Assembly: GCA_947034895.1 (NCBI GenBank)
Contig: OX344764.1
Coordinates: 38,876,935 to 38,940,934, forward strand
Length of the DNA: 64,000 nt
From: Rhytidiadelphus loreus
Taxonomy: Eukaryota > Streptophyta > Bryopsida > Hypnales > Hylocomiaceae
Direction: 5' to 3'
Below are positions 1 to 10,000 of this stretch, piece after piece (the first letter of the stretch is position 1; each line of letters begins with the position of its first letter). The notes under the pieces are model-generated. The model made no database searches. It was not told the DNA's origin and saw only the letters and a list, made by a program, of their open reading frames with translations. The translations under genes and the position numbers were made by a program.

Positions 1-2
1 AG

Positions 3-1514
3 CAACGCCACGGCATCGACTTCAATGAAACTTTTGCACCTGTCATAAAGTGGGCCACCATCAGAACTGTCGTTGCACTCGCCGCAGCACAACGATGGAA
101 CATCCATCACATAGATGTCCGGACAGCTTTCCTTCATGGACATCTCAAAGAACGTGTATACATGACTCAATCTCCCGGCTTCCGAGCTCCTGGACGCAAA
201 CATCAAGTATGCAAGCTCAAGAAATCCCTTTACGGCTTGAAACAAAGCCCACGGGCTTGGTACGATCGTATCGATACCGCTCTCCGCAAGCTTGGACTCA
301 AACGCAACACTTCAGATGGCAATATGTACTATCTTCATCAAGAAGGGGAAACCCTAATCTTAATGCTCTATGTAGACGATCTGTTTATTACGGGTAGCTC
401 CACCAAACTCATTTCCTGGCTCAAGGATTTTCTACACCGGGAATTCGAAATGACAGACCTGGGCCACATCAAACGTTACCTGGGAATTTCATTTGAGCAA
501 GTCAACCTCGGACGTTTCATCCACCAACGTGATTATGCTACCTCCATTCTCCAAGAATTTGGCATGGACAACTGCAAAACTGCTACAACACCACTTCCGG
601 AAGGCCAAATTCTCATCACCGATATGAACACCCCTGCAACAGATTCCACTCACTACTGCCGACTCATCAGAAAGCTTATCTTTCTGACTGTCACCCGTCC
701 CGACCTCGCTTATGCTGTCAGCCGCTTGAGTAGCTACATGGCTGCACCTCAAGATGCCCACCTTACTGCCGCAAAACATGTTCTTCGCTACCTGCGCAGC
801 ACACTCGACTACGGCATCTTGTACCGTGTTGGTGCCCCCATCACAATTCAAGGCTACACCGATGCCGATTGGGGAGCATGTCCTGAAACTCGTAGATCCA
901 TGGGTGCCTACATATTCACTTTAGCTGGAGGACCGATAACCTGGCAAAGCAAACGACAATTAACAGTATCACAATCATCTACAGAATCCGAGTATCGTGC
1001 ACTGAGCGACGGTGCTCAAGAAGCAGTCTGGCTCAATCGGCTCATTCACGAAATGCAGCCATCTCACAACACACCAAGAAAAAATTTCAGCGCCACACCA
1101 ACAAGCAACATCCTCATCCACTGTGACAGTCAAGGTGCGATCAAGCTTTCTCATAACCCTGTTTTTCACGCCAGATCAAAACACATAGAGATACACTATC
1201 ATTTCATTCGGGAGAGAGTCCTGGAAGGGGAAATCAGAATCCAATATATTTCCACGCATAGCCAACCAGCCGATGCCCTCACAAAACCCTTAGGCAAGGT
1301 CAAATCCCACCAGCATAGAACATCACTGGGGATACACAGCCTTGAGAGTATGAGCCCTAGCAACAAAACCCTAGCAGCAAAATCTTCAACCTCAGAACCT
1401 ACAAACACTATATACTATCAAACAAATAACTCTCTGCTGCCTCCAAGCTTACAAAGCTCTTATGCTCCGCTCCCTTGTACCCCAGCACCTCCCTGGCACA
1501 ATCCGACCAGTTGA
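3..1514 (+). CDS. copia Pol: reverse transcriptase and RNase H (5'-truncated by window)
   Basis: The frame is open from base 3 to the TGA at 1512-1514. RT (RVT_2) begins with the block GIDFNETFAPV, followed by DVRTAFLHG (first catalytic Asp), the Lys-Leu-Lys-Lys-Ser-Leu-Tyr-Gly-Leu-Lys block and YVDD (about 370-385) with the catalytic Asp pair. RNase H follows with YTDADW, STESEYRA and HCDSQGA, giving the Asp, Glu, Asp of the active site. It then has the RSKHIEIHYHFIRE and DALTKPL blocks that close copia Pol. The element uses the product to copy its RNA into DNA in cytoplasmic particles. The last 80 or so residues after LTKPL look unlike Pol and lie opposite the antisense ORF, so this tail may be only a read-through shadow. 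The upstream start lies outside the window. Confidence 0.95.
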   Translation, partial: QRHGIDFNETFAPVIKWATIRTVVALAAAQRWNIHHIDVRTAFLHGHLKERVYMTQSPGFRAPGRKHQVCKLKKSLYGLKQSPRAWYDRIDTALRKLGLKRNTSDGNMYYLHQEGETLILMLYVDDLFITGSSTKLISWLKDFLHREFEMTDLGHIKRYLGISFEQVNLGRFIHQRDYATSILQEFGMDNCKTATTPLPEGQILITDMNTPATDSTHYCRLIRKLIFLTVTRPDLAYAVSRLSSYMAAPQDAHLTAAKHVLRYLRSTLDYGILYRVGAPITIQGYTDADWGACPETRRSMGAYIFTLAGGPITWQSKRQLTVSQSSTESEYRALSDGAQEAVWLNRLIHEMQPSHNTPRKNFSATPTSNILIHCDSQGAIKLSHNPVFHARSKHIEIHYHFIRERVLEGEIRIQYISTHSQPADALTKPLGKVKSHQHRTSLGIHSLESMSPSNKTLAAKSSTSEPTNTIYYQTNNSLLPPSLQSSYAPLPCTPAPPWHNPTS

Positions 1515-1962
1515 AATATAGCCCAGGCACCTGACCTCTCCTTACAGCATAGATTTTTCCGGCACCTGTCTCACCACTCCATCGACTCGGTCGACACTCC
1601 CAACTCGCCCGTACTCCAGATGATGCCTCCCCGAACCGCAGCGTCTGCACAGCATTGCAACACTCACAACGATCCTGCGTCTTCAGCGGCTCTCCACTAT
1701 CAGCGTCCACCGCATCCACACACCATCTCGACAGACGCGCCACGAAAAACAACAGCACCCACACGACCAGGCCGGCCAGATTTCTCAATGACAAACTCGC
1801 CAATGTATCCTTCACCAACCGCACCCGCTCTGATTTTGCACACGCCATTGCTACTAATCCTGTACAAGAAACTTGGAATTCAACAATCTCCCGATTGAAG
1901 GGGGGTGTTGTCAATACTAGTACATTAGGGTTCCATCTATAGAAAGGATGGTTATCATCCAT
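1408..1962 (-). CDS. Antisense ORF of copia element with RNase H1 hybrid-binding (Cauli_VI/viroplasmin) domain
   Basis: This 184-residue ORF opens with ATG at 1962, inside the 3' LTR, and ends with TAG at 1408, opposite the end of pol. Residues about 61-76 form a hydrophobic stretch (AGLVVWVLLFFVA) flanked by Arg, suggesting one membrane segment. A CECC cysteine cluster lies near residues 99-102. Residues about 136-181 (1420-1557) match the small domain found at the N terminus of eukaryotic RNase H1 and in caulimovirus protein VI: KIYAVRRGQVPGLY, then W..C...V, GYKGAEHKSF, and an S-E-A-A-x-x-Y-L end. In RNase H1 this fold binds RNA/DNA hybrids. No RNase H catalytic domain follows, so it would be a stand-alone binding module. 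The domain match is seen directly. Expression, membrane location and any role in the retrotransposon cycle are inference. A start at the internal Met at residue 39 is possible. Confidence 0.72.
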   Translation of the reverse strand: MDDNHPFYRWNPNVLVLTTPPFNREIVEFQVSCTGLVAMACAKSERVRLVKDTLASLSLRNLAGLVVWVLLFFVARLSRWCVDAVDADSGEPLKTQDRCECCNAVQTLRFGEASSGVRASWECRPSRWSGETGAGKIYAVRRGQVPGLYFNWSDCAREVLGYKGAEHKSFVSLEAAESYLFDSI

Positions 1963-2073
1963 TGAGTCTGATTAGGTTAAACACAAGTACTTAAGGATTC
2001 CCCCTTAAGCTGTAACTCTCTCTTGTTTTACATTTGAATACTAGGTTGCTAGAATGCAACGGTTATTACAACA
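1906..2073 (+). repeat. 3' LTR of the copia element
   Basis: It directly follows a G-rich polypurine tract, starts TGTTG and ends CAACA, a 5-bp inverted pair with the standard TG...CA ends. Length is 168 bp, short but within the copia range. A 7-bp inverted repeat CTTAAGG/CCTTAAG lies near 1991-2010. The partner LTR is outside the window, so identity between LTRs and the target duplication cannot be checked. The ATG of the antisense ORF lies 57 bases into this LTR. Confidence 0.75.
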
Positions 2074-3284
2074 CATTTCAACGTTGAGCACTTTAGTCTC
2101 CCCCACCTAGACTACCATATGAACATTCTCATTCAGCCTTTTTCATGAAATGCCTCTCATTCCACGAATTCTGCAATCCAGTGATTGAACGAGCTACAGT
2201 CTATGTGAAATGGAAGGGCCCGGCTGCTTCTGTAGGCACCAAAAATTATACATGTATATATTCTCGAGCCCAGCTTTTTAAAGATCCCGCAGTCCCGTTA
2301 TATAATTGGAGATGCAGATTCCATCACATGGGGGACCTCATTTATTCTGAAATGATTCTATCATATCCTAAACCTTCCACTGTTCAACATTTCCAGTACT
2401 GAAACAGCTAAAAGGTACCATAAGCATCGACAGGAAAAATAATTACTTGATGAATCACCTCAAAGCGAAGGCTACAGTACGGCAGAGAAGGGAACCATTA
2501 TCAATAGTTTTCACTCTGTTCACCGTAACCGATACAGTGTACAGTACAGTACTGTACTGTACAGGGAGTGAAGGGTTTACGTTACAGAGGAGAACCTCGA
2601 GGCAACTGATGAATGTATAACAGACAAACAATCTGCAGTGAAAAGTCCTTGGAAAAATATCTACTCACAATCGAGAAAGCTTGCATCGCATATATGGAAT
2701 CAACAAAGCCATGGCATAAAACATCGAATAAGACATCGCACAGAATATGCCACGATACAAAGTTTTGATTCCAAATAGACAAAGCATTTGTCTTTCATTA
2801 TAAATGAGACTTCCACATATACTTGGCTATGGAAGCTAAAGTGAACTGAACTCAGAACCTGTACTTCAGTGTGGCTCATGAAATTCCAATATCGAGAGTG
2901 GCAATACCCGTATTTACAATAAGCCACACGAGAGTTTTCTGCACTACCTAACTATCAAAAAATTGCAGCACAGAAAATGTGATTCTACATAACCAGCCGC
3001 GTAGGCTGTCCGGGGTGCGCTCTAAAATTCCTCTGCGTAAGCAAAACGCCTGTACCCTCATGGCGATGGCGATCGAGCCCAAAATTTGATAAATACTAAC
3101 CTAAAATCCTTTGCACAACTATTTTCTTCTCCACAAATGCCAGTCTCGTCATGGTAGGAAGGACGAAAAATAGTGGCAAACATGCGTGACATCAATATGC
3201 ACATAATCTACGTACAAGAAATACATCATGTATATATTACAGACCAAAGAGGAGCAATGTCGGGCATGCGCAGGAAGCAGTTCC
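2074..3284. other. Intergenic between copia LTR and DUF506 gene, with a 26-bp palindrome
   Basis: No gene was recognised. The stretch closest to 3284 presumably contains the 3' UTR of the minus-strand DUF506 gene. A perfect 26-bp palindrome built of TACAG/CTGTA units sits at 2538-2563. Short ORFs here show no recognisable protein features. Confidence 0.5.
2538..2563. repeat. Perfect 26-bp palindrome
   Basis: The 13 bases at 2538-2550 (TGTACAGTACAGT) are the exact reverse complement of 2551-2563, with no spacer. The next base on either side does not pair. It can form a cruciform or RNA hairpin. It could lie in or just past the 3' UTR of the DUF506 gene. Confidence 0.9.
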
Positions 3285-4676
3285 TCAAACAGCAATCGGC
3301 AAACTCTTCCATGATTCCGTCCGCTGCTCTTCGATCAAGGTCCTGATGGAAGACGTTAAACCTGCTTCTCTCAAAATAGATGCAAGCCCAGCTTGACCGC
3401 GTCGTTGAAACACCCTGGGCTTCAAGGCAGGAGGTGTCCAATCATTGTTGTTGATGGCGACTACAGCAGCTCGGGTTGGCTTATTGCTGACTTCCTTGGG
3501 CTTCTTAGGGATAAGATTTTTCAAGTCCTTCATAACCCGCCTCTCACCAACGCGTAGGTAATCCACTTCCATCTCGTCGGTGCACTTGGTGCTCCAGCCG
3601 TTGTCTCTAACAGCAGTACGAGAAATGTTGGAGAAATCCCCGTCGTGAGTCCTGAAAACAGTGTCGTTAGTCGTGCGCTTGTAAGTTGCAAACCACTTAG
3701 CCCGCATGTACTCAGGCTTCCTCCAGGGAGGCAAGTCCATGCCACTCTTCTTAATTGACAACTTCACGGCATCGGACAAAATGTTCACAATCTGGAAGAG
3801 CTGATCCGCCTTGCCAACAAACACGGTCGGAAGCACTTGCACCACAGCCTTGTAGCTCGTCGATGGACGAGCAATTTCAAATTGACCCCTGAAGTCGATG
3901 TCGATGATGATCCTCTCGCTCTTGCGAGTTGCGCCATCAAAAACAACGTCGATATACTCGTAATCACCACCATGGAAGCTCCCGACGTGGTCCCACCTCG
4001 ATTTGCAAATCGCAGCATTATAACCTCCAGTCCTCAGATGCTTCATTACTTTACGCCTCAAGCAGTTGCTAACACCACTTTGAAGCGACACAACACAATT
4101 CGCCGCAGCGATGGCCTTGTTCACTTCAGACAGTAACAGGCGTTCCGTTGCGGTAGTGTTCGATATCAAATCTTGTAGAATCTCAGCAAGCTCACCACCG
4201 AGCGACGACCGCGAGTCTTCAAATTCGTCGCAGTCGCATACTGAGCCGCTCGATTTGCAGTTGCAGCGAGACCGTCCGCAGCTGTCGTTGTCAGAGTCGT
4301 CCTCCATGAACCCGTCCACCATGGCCCCTAAACAGACCGAGTTGAGCTCGTGCTCACTTCCACTGCTGACATTCTGGTTTCCGAATCTGTTTTCCAAGTC
4401 GAATCCATTGCCAAACAGCTTACTCCTGACCACATCCGACTCCGCGGCCTTGGTACCATTGACTGTGGCACCGCAAGCTCGAAGCTGCGATGACAGTAAT
4501 CCCATTCCTTTCCCGTTCACATTCATTGCCGGCAAGCTGAAAAGCGTCGCGCCTGAAGCGCCCGTGGTTTCCACCTCCCTCTCCTTCTCAACTTTCGACC
4601 TGGCCACCGTTTTCGCGCTCCTGCCCCTCGTCTTCGAACCCGTCCCAATCGCTCTCAGCGGCAACAACGCAGGCAT
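3285..4676 (-). CDS. DUF506 / PDDEXK_6 family protein (plant-specific nuclease-fold protein)
   Basis: One uninterrupted frame of 463 codons runs from ATG at 4676 to TGA at 3285. The N-terminal 120 residues are low-complexity and basic. An acidic plus Cys-rich stretch (EDDSDNDSCG, then CDCDEFED) precedes the DUF506 domain at about residues 160-335. Family landmarks are GYNAAICKSRWDH, YEYIDVV, the core strand ERIIIDIDFRGQFEIARP, VLPTVFVGKADQLFQIV and LPPWRKPEYMRAKW. The domain is a predicted PDDEXK nuclease fold found only in plants. Its best-studied members act in root-hair and growth regulation, and no enzymatic reaction is established. The C-terminal tail is basic. GC content is far above its surroundings, which fits a maintained gene. 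A TATA-like box lies about 370 bp upstream. Open frames on the opposite strand here are shadows. Confidence 0.95.
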   Translation of the reverse strand: MPALLPLRAIGTGSKTRGRSAKTVARSKVEKEREVETTGASGATLFSLPAMNVNGKGMGLLSSQLRACGATVNGTKAAESDVVRSKLFGNGFDLENRFGNQNVSSGSEHELNSVCLGAMVDGFMEDDSDNDSCGRSRCNCKSSGSVCDCDEFEDSRSSLGGELAEILQDLISNTTATERLLLSEVNKAIAAANCVVSLQSGVSNCLRRKVMKHLRTGGYNAAICKSRWDHVGSFHGGDYEYIDVVFDGATRKSERIIIDIDFRGQFEIARPSTSYKAVVQVLPTVFVGKADQLFQIVNILSDAVKLSIKKSGMDLPPWRKPEYMRAKWFATYKRTTNDTVFRTHDGDFSNISRTAVRDNGWSTKCTDEMEVDYLRVGERRVMKDLKNLIPKKPKEVSNKPTRAAVVAINNNDWTPPALKPRVFQRRGQAGLASILREAGLTSSIRTLIEEQRTESWKSLPIAV

Positions 4677-5046
4677 CTTTGCTTATCACACAGCGTCCGT
4701 CTCCTCACACACACACACACTCGGAAGATAAACTTCAAAAACTAAAAACGTTAGAGAACAATCTCCACCAGCTGCACGTCCATGGACACTCCAAACACAC
4801 TCCCACTCACTCACTAACACGTAACAATCCACCATACAACCTTCTCCCTTTGTCTGCGTGCCGACTAAAACATCACCAACCACGATCAACAAACCAACGA
4901 CGCCAAAACAAAACAAAAGGAATCGTGCAGTGGAAATTTTTTCTGCTGTGCAGACTACTGATGGAACAAGTGCGGAGATCGAGGACCTACAAGAAGCCTC
5001 GAGAAGACAGAGGAAAATTTCTCCAGGGAACTGCACAGACGGCCAG

Positions 5047-5054
5047 CCTTATAG
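5047..5054 (-). promoter_or_regulatory. TATA-like box for the DUF506 gene
   Basis: On the minus strand the sequence reads CTATAAGG within CCTCTATAAGGCTGG, about 370 bp upstream of the ATG at 4676. It would place the transcription start near 5015 and leave a leader of roughly 340 nt that includes a (GT)n/(CA)n run near 4707-4722. This rests on motif and position only. Confidence 0.4.
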
Positions 5055-5087
5055 AGGACGCACAGGCACTGGAGCTTGATCAAAAGC

Positions 5088-5221
5088 CAGCAGCCTGCCT
5101 GCCTGCCTGCACGGATGGATGGATGAATGGATGAATGGATGGATGAAAGATGTCCTGCTCCGCCGGGAATCTATCCACTGAAACGCACGCAGAGTGGCTG
5201 CATGGATGGATGAAAGATGTC
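5088..5221. repeat. Tetranucleotide repeats and a 20-bp direct repeat
   Basis: A short (GCCT)n tract is followed by an imperfect (GGAT)n/(GAAT)n tract. The 20-mer ATGGATGGATGAAAGATGTC occurs at about 5137-5156 and again near 5201-5220. This looks like replication slippage in the upstream flank of the DUF506 gene. Confidence 0.8.
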
Positions 5222-7352
5222 TTATTCGGGGTGGCGTGTCATGAGTGAAGTGACGAAGAAGACTCATGAGCTGATTATTCCGTGTAAGGTAGGGTCAAAC
5301 TTGAACACCTCCATTCTTTAACTTCAACTGAACTCCGTCTTCAGCTCAGTTGTGTGTCAGATTCGAAAATACAAAAAGTTAAAACTTTCCAAAAAAAATA
5401 AAAAATAAAAAAATAAAAAAAATAAAACATTCATGAACTTATTTCATTTGTGTGTCATGAAATTTTATTTTAAAATAATAAAAAAATACAATCAGAAAAT
5501 TCTTTTGCACTCATAGTGAAGAAAGAGATTTTCTTTTATTTACGAGTACCTTTTTAATAAAAAAATGAGGAAAATAAAACCTGAGGGTGAACGGGAATGG
5601 GGGGATGGGGGAAGTACTCGGGGTGGGGGCGGCTCCGATTCTTAGGGGCCCACGAGGCGCCTTGCCAGATGTATCCCCTAAACCTTTGCTAACATTTTTC
5701 TTAAAATAGAATATGGGCACATTCGTTGAGAATGTGGATCGGCAACTAATTAAGGGATGAGTGGGAGATAAGAAGGATCCTCGTCACCTCGGAACTGCTG
5801 CCCAATTTTTTCCATTTTTATAAAAAAATAATTAATTTTTTTTAATTCCATTTTTTTCTCCTTTTTTTAATCGATTTTGAACCAACTGCTGTACAAGAGG
5901 CTTTTGCCCAAGTGGTTTCCCATTTTCCCACCCTCAAAATTAGCCCATTTGGGGAGGGGACAAGGCCACAAGGGTCATTCAATAGGAACCCCCCCATGTG
6001 TGGGTGGGTGGTGGTTTGCTTGCTTCTTGCTCTAGTTTCCAGGAGAGCAGACAGGACAGGGAGGACCATGACGGATGAATGTAGTCGTTGTCTGTTGTAA
6101 GTAGTAGGAATGGAGGATGAATGTAGTCCTCGTGTATTGTAGCAATCCCTGGCTTCAGTTTCTTTCAGAGTACGAAATGACAACATTGTTTTCAAGAAAG
6201 GAAAATAAATAAATAAATAAATAAAAATGACAACATTGTTCCAACACTAGTACGGCACTGTAAGTACTGCAACTTAGGTGCTGTGGATGAATGTGGGTCA
6301 GTCAGTCACTGAACTTCAACTGTGATATGATTAATTGTTGAGAATATATATTTACTGATATAAGTTAGCTTACTGTGGGTATAACCAAAATTATATTCTT
6401 GATCCACTCACACTGACGAAAATGTCGACATTTTTTCAATTAACATGTTTAGAATAAAACTGAGAGCTTTGTTGTTTTTTATTATACAATAGGAATCATC
6501 AGGCAAGGGCACTCTGACGACATTCTACTTTAATACTAATCTTTTAGTGTAATTACACATTTTTCAACCACACCCACAAGCCTCCAAAAGTCTCTAAAGC
6601 TTGCCTGCATATTTTGTGTGTTACACATTTGTAGTACCAGTTGTAGTACATTGAGGATCTGTACTGTAATGTTATTGTATGTACACATGGGATGCGACAA
6701 CTTCTTTTTCTTTTTCTTTTTGAAACATATGGAAATTCCATTGCTCAACACCACAATACAAAGCAGTCAAGTTGGGAATGCAAGTGACAAAAGACCTCGA
6801 TTCTCACTACAGTAAGGTAGAAGTACCTATTCATGATAACTTAGGCATTTCAGCCTATATGTGTGCAATATTTGTGCAAGAGGGGAAATTTGTTGAGAAA
6901 TTGAGCTCAATGTGTGCAAACATGAGGATGAGGAAGAATGCAAGAAAAAGAAAAAGAAAATCTCCAAAAATGAATATTTTATTCAATATAAATGTGGATT
7001 TTTCATTTGGACCATTCCAATTTCATAGACTCACCTATTTTGATTAGCTTTGGCAGTTCTCCATGTGCAAGAAGGAAAGAGAGATGAGTGGATGAGAAGG
7101 TATAAACAAAGAATCTTTCTTGATGAATACATCCAACTATTGTCTACAATAGGTTAGCCTAAAAAGCCATGATAGGGGTCTATCCAAACTACCTTTGTGT
7201 AATTAACCCCTACATTCTCTTGCCATGCAAGGTGGCCAAGGAATATCTATAAATATGTTTTCATGGAATGAAGTTAAATTCTCCATCTTCTTTCCTTTCT
7301 TGTTGGACGAAAGTGTATTTTTGCTTTATAAATGAGCAAATATCAAGTTTAG
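5222..7352. other. Intergenic, AT-rich, with A-rich tract and (AAAT)n microsatellite
   Basis: No gene was found. An A/T homopolymer-rich tract lies at about 5388-5480. A (AAAT)n microsatellite at about 6203-6226 is flanked by a 16-bp direct repeat (AAATGACAACATTGTT, 6176-6191 and 6226-6241), consistent with slippage. The small ORFs in this stretch have biased, uninformative composition. Confidence 0.6.
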
Positions 7353-8275
7353 TTAACCCCTAAAGGTTATAATACTATTTTTTGGCAACATAGCAATTTG
7401 GAAAAGTTCACTATGAACGGAAATTTTATTTCTTTTGCTTTGAAATTTTCACACAACGTGTACTTGAGGAGGAGCTTGAAGGTGCAACAATTTTCATAAT
7501 TTTTTACTACTTGGTTAAAAAGTTATTGCATGATATGTAATTTTCATTGCCCGGTGGGCAACTCAAGAAGATAAAAAAAAACTTTTTTAAGAAATAAATC
7601 ATTGAAATTGATTTTCTAGATTTATACATACGTGAAAAGCTTTGAATCATTCTATTTTGATTAATGAGATGAAAGTTGTGAGGAATTTTAGTTTGCAGGG
7701 AGTTATGGAATCTCTACTCTACAATAAACTTTGAGGTTCTTTATTTAACTCGATTTTCAATATTTTTGAATGAAAAAAACACATTGAGTGTATATTGTTT
7801 GTTACAACATTACAACCATTGGAATTGTCATTTTTAAATTCCATAAATAAATTCTTAACAATTTAGTTGTTTAAACTATATTCTACTTCTTTCTACCTAC
7901 TATTTTTTTCAAGCATGAACATGAAATAATTTTTGTTTGAAATTTTTTTATATGTATTCACAACATATTTCTTCAACATATCATAGAGAGTAACAAGTTG
8001 TAGGATCTTCATATTTTTGTTTAAATTTTTTTTAAAGATGAAATCTAATCCTTTGGGAAGAGTTGAGAATACTTTTTTCTAAATTTAAGTGATTCAATCT
8101 TACAATTGGTAAGGTTTCTTATTTTAAAATATTAGGAGGGTGTACACTAACAAGTTAACTAAAGGATCTTGTGGTTTGATTTGTTAATGAATAAATATAG
8201 ATGAAGATTTTAGCCTTGCTTAGAATTTAAGTACCATCAACCACATTTTGGCCTTTGATCACCTTCTAGGGTTAA
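7353..8275 (+). mobile_element. TTAA/CCC inverted-repeat element, copy 1 (right part diverged)
   Basis: It starts TTAACCCCTAAAGG and follows the family sequence (GGCAACATAGCAATTT, TGAAATTTTCACACAA, ATGATATGTAATTTTC, AATAAACTTTGA) to about 7920. The right part is not clearly alignable. The sequence reaches CTAGGGTTAA at 8266-8275, giving 923 bp, the family's usual length. No coding frame is present. The right boundary is tentative. Confidence 0.55.
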
Positions 8276-8608
8276 TAAAATACAGTTGCAATTGACGTCA
8301 GAAGTATTGCAGTGTCAAAAGAGTGAATCTCATCCATCCATCCATTAAGTTAGGTTCTTTGTATGTTTATTTTGTCTTGTTTGTTTGTTTGTTATGATGA
8401 GATCTCTTGGACCGTGAGTCTCCCAATCACATTCTTGATACCTTTGGAAAGCTCATGGCGAGGAGGGGTGCACAAGCTTTGTTTCATGGCATTTGGACCT
8501 ACATTGCAAAGGTTATGGGTTTTTTTTTAGTTATTTTGGATTTTTTGAAATTAGAAAATCACTTCTAAGTTTCTTTTGACTGTGGCAACTGTACAAGGCA
8601 CACTATTG

Positions 8609-8758
8609 TACGTGAAGGTCTGATTTGGCAATTGAGTGCTGAAATTGAGTTCCTACTTCAAATTCTCATGGGGACATGTCACCTCAAACCATTCATAAGA
8701 TGACACGTGTCACTTTTTCAGAAATGACTTAATTTCTACCAAATCTGACCTTCACGTA
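8609..8758. mobile_element. 150-bp MITE with 20-bp terminal inverted repeats
   Basis: The ends are TACGTGAAGGTCTGATTTGG (8609-8628) and its inverted partner at 8739-8758, differing at one base. There is no coding capacity. A related element lies near 35063-35216. No clear target duplication is seen, so the superfamily is not assigned. Confidence 0.7.
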
Positions 8759-9159
8759 GGGTAGGTATCACTCCCAAACCCACTTGTAAAATCCCATACC
8801 TTTACCCTCTCAACAAAGAAATCCCCATTCCCCCATGAATTTTCCTCTCTTCGTACAAGAATCTTCGCATTCCGTTGCTTTTCTTCACCAAGGCGAAGAT
8901 CCCCACAGACAAAAATCCCCACATTCGTCGGCATCGGCATCCCCACCTGGAGAACTCAACTCAACTGAACCGCCCGTCGTCCAAGTGACAACAGGGCTTG
9001 ACAAAAGCCAAAAAGCCTTGGTCAAGACACAAGCACCGTGGCTTGGGTCCAGCTCTCTCTTTCTCTCTCTTTTCCAGAAAGCCGTGAAGTTCAGTTGTTT
9101 GAAACGTACCGTAGCACCAGCCCTATGGAAGTAGCCAAAACTTAACAAGCTCAACTCCG
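8759..9159. other. Intergenic spacer between two MITEs
   Basis: Moderate GC content, with open frames on both strands but no recognisable motif in either. I see no supported gene here. Confidence 0.4.
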
Positions 9160-9543
9160 TAAGAGCATCCCCACCCGTCTTGCAAAATGGATGACCGGGG
9201 CAGTTCAGCGGCTGGCAAATATTCAGAAGCTGGCAAATGAACCGATTTTGCAGGTTGCAAGCTGGAGGTTGGAGCGGCCTGCATAACAGCAAGCGACAAG
9301 CTTGAACACCTTTCCGCAACTTTCGGCACCGAATTGTTTTACTTGTTTTTTCATTTTTCACCACAGCGGCGAATGGTTTTTATACTATTGTACATGTTTG
9401 TTACCATGTTTGTTGCCATGCTCCACCTCTTAACAGGCTTGCGGGTGGGTCGCAGCTCACCACCTGGCTTGCAAACGGGATGGTTCTGCAAAATGCAGGC
9501 CAACTCACCACCCCCTTTTTGCAAGATGGTGGTGATGCTCTAA
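9160..9543. mobile_element. Tourist-like (PIF/Harbinger) MITE, TSD TAA
   Basis: The left end GAGCATCCCCACC..TCTTGCAAAA begins at 9163. The right end is its inverted counterpart, finishing GGTGGTGATGCTC at 9540. Both sides are flanked by the trinucleotide TAA (9160-9162, 9541-9543), the duplication expected for PIF/Harbinger insertions. Ends starting GAGCATC are common in plant MITEs. The internal 378 bp has no transposase. Confidence 0.78.
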
Positions 9544-9593
9544 TAAGTTACGGCAACTGGGGCAGGCGGGACTGACGGACAGGGAGGATTGAT

Positions 9594-9794
9594 CCATGTA
9601 TTGCCCCATATTTTACCCCTCACTAAAACACTATAATTTTTTATTTTCTACATGTGATAAAATTTGCAAATTCTGAATTCATATTTTCCATCAAAGGCCC
9701 TAAATAAGCTTGGAAATGTGTAGGAATACAAAATTTAAGTAGCACAAAATAGGGGGCAATTTTTACTATTACCCTTTGATGGGGCATTACATGG
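9594..9794. mobile_element. 201-bp inverted-end element with a neighbouring inverted partial copy
   Basis: CCATGTATTGCCCCAT (9594-9609) is mirrored by ATGGGGCATTACATGG (9779-9794) with one mismatch. An opposite-orientation partial copy of the interior lies at about 9878-10000, sharing CCCCTATTTTGT, GGGCCCT and GCAAATTTTATCA. No target duplication was recognised. Confidence 0.6.
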
Positions 9795-10000
9795 GTCATT
9801 CCTCCTTGGCTGTGAACTAAGTTACCTCCCTCGCTCACTCATCCCTCCGAAGTCATTCCCATGGTGCATGTAAAAAAAAAGACCCCCTATTTTGTTCTTG
9901 ATTAATGTATCTACTACGCCTCTCCTAGCTAATTTGGGCCCTCAGATTTACAAATGTGAATTCAAATTTTTTGCAAATTTTATCATGCGTGGCAAATTAG

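Larger units (their letters stand above)
1..2073 (+). mobile_element. Ty1/copia LTR retrotransposon, 3' portion
   Basis: The left edge of the window cuts into pol, so gag, protease, integrase and the 5' LTR lie outside. Present in order are most of the reverse transcriptase, the RNase H domain, a roughly 390-bp segment after pol, a polypurine tract (about 1894-1905, AAGGGGG at its end) and a short 3' LTR. RT directly followed by RNase H with no integrase after it is the copia order. The pol frame is open throughout the visible part, so the insertion is probably fairly young. The opposite strand of the post-pol segment and LTR carries a second ORF, annotated separately. Confidence 0.93.

Noticed and set aside
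4111..4731. 206-codon open frame on the plus strand across the DUF506 gene
   Set aside because: It is an exact antisense shadow of the GC-rich DUF506 coding sequence, Ser/Pro-rich with no motif.
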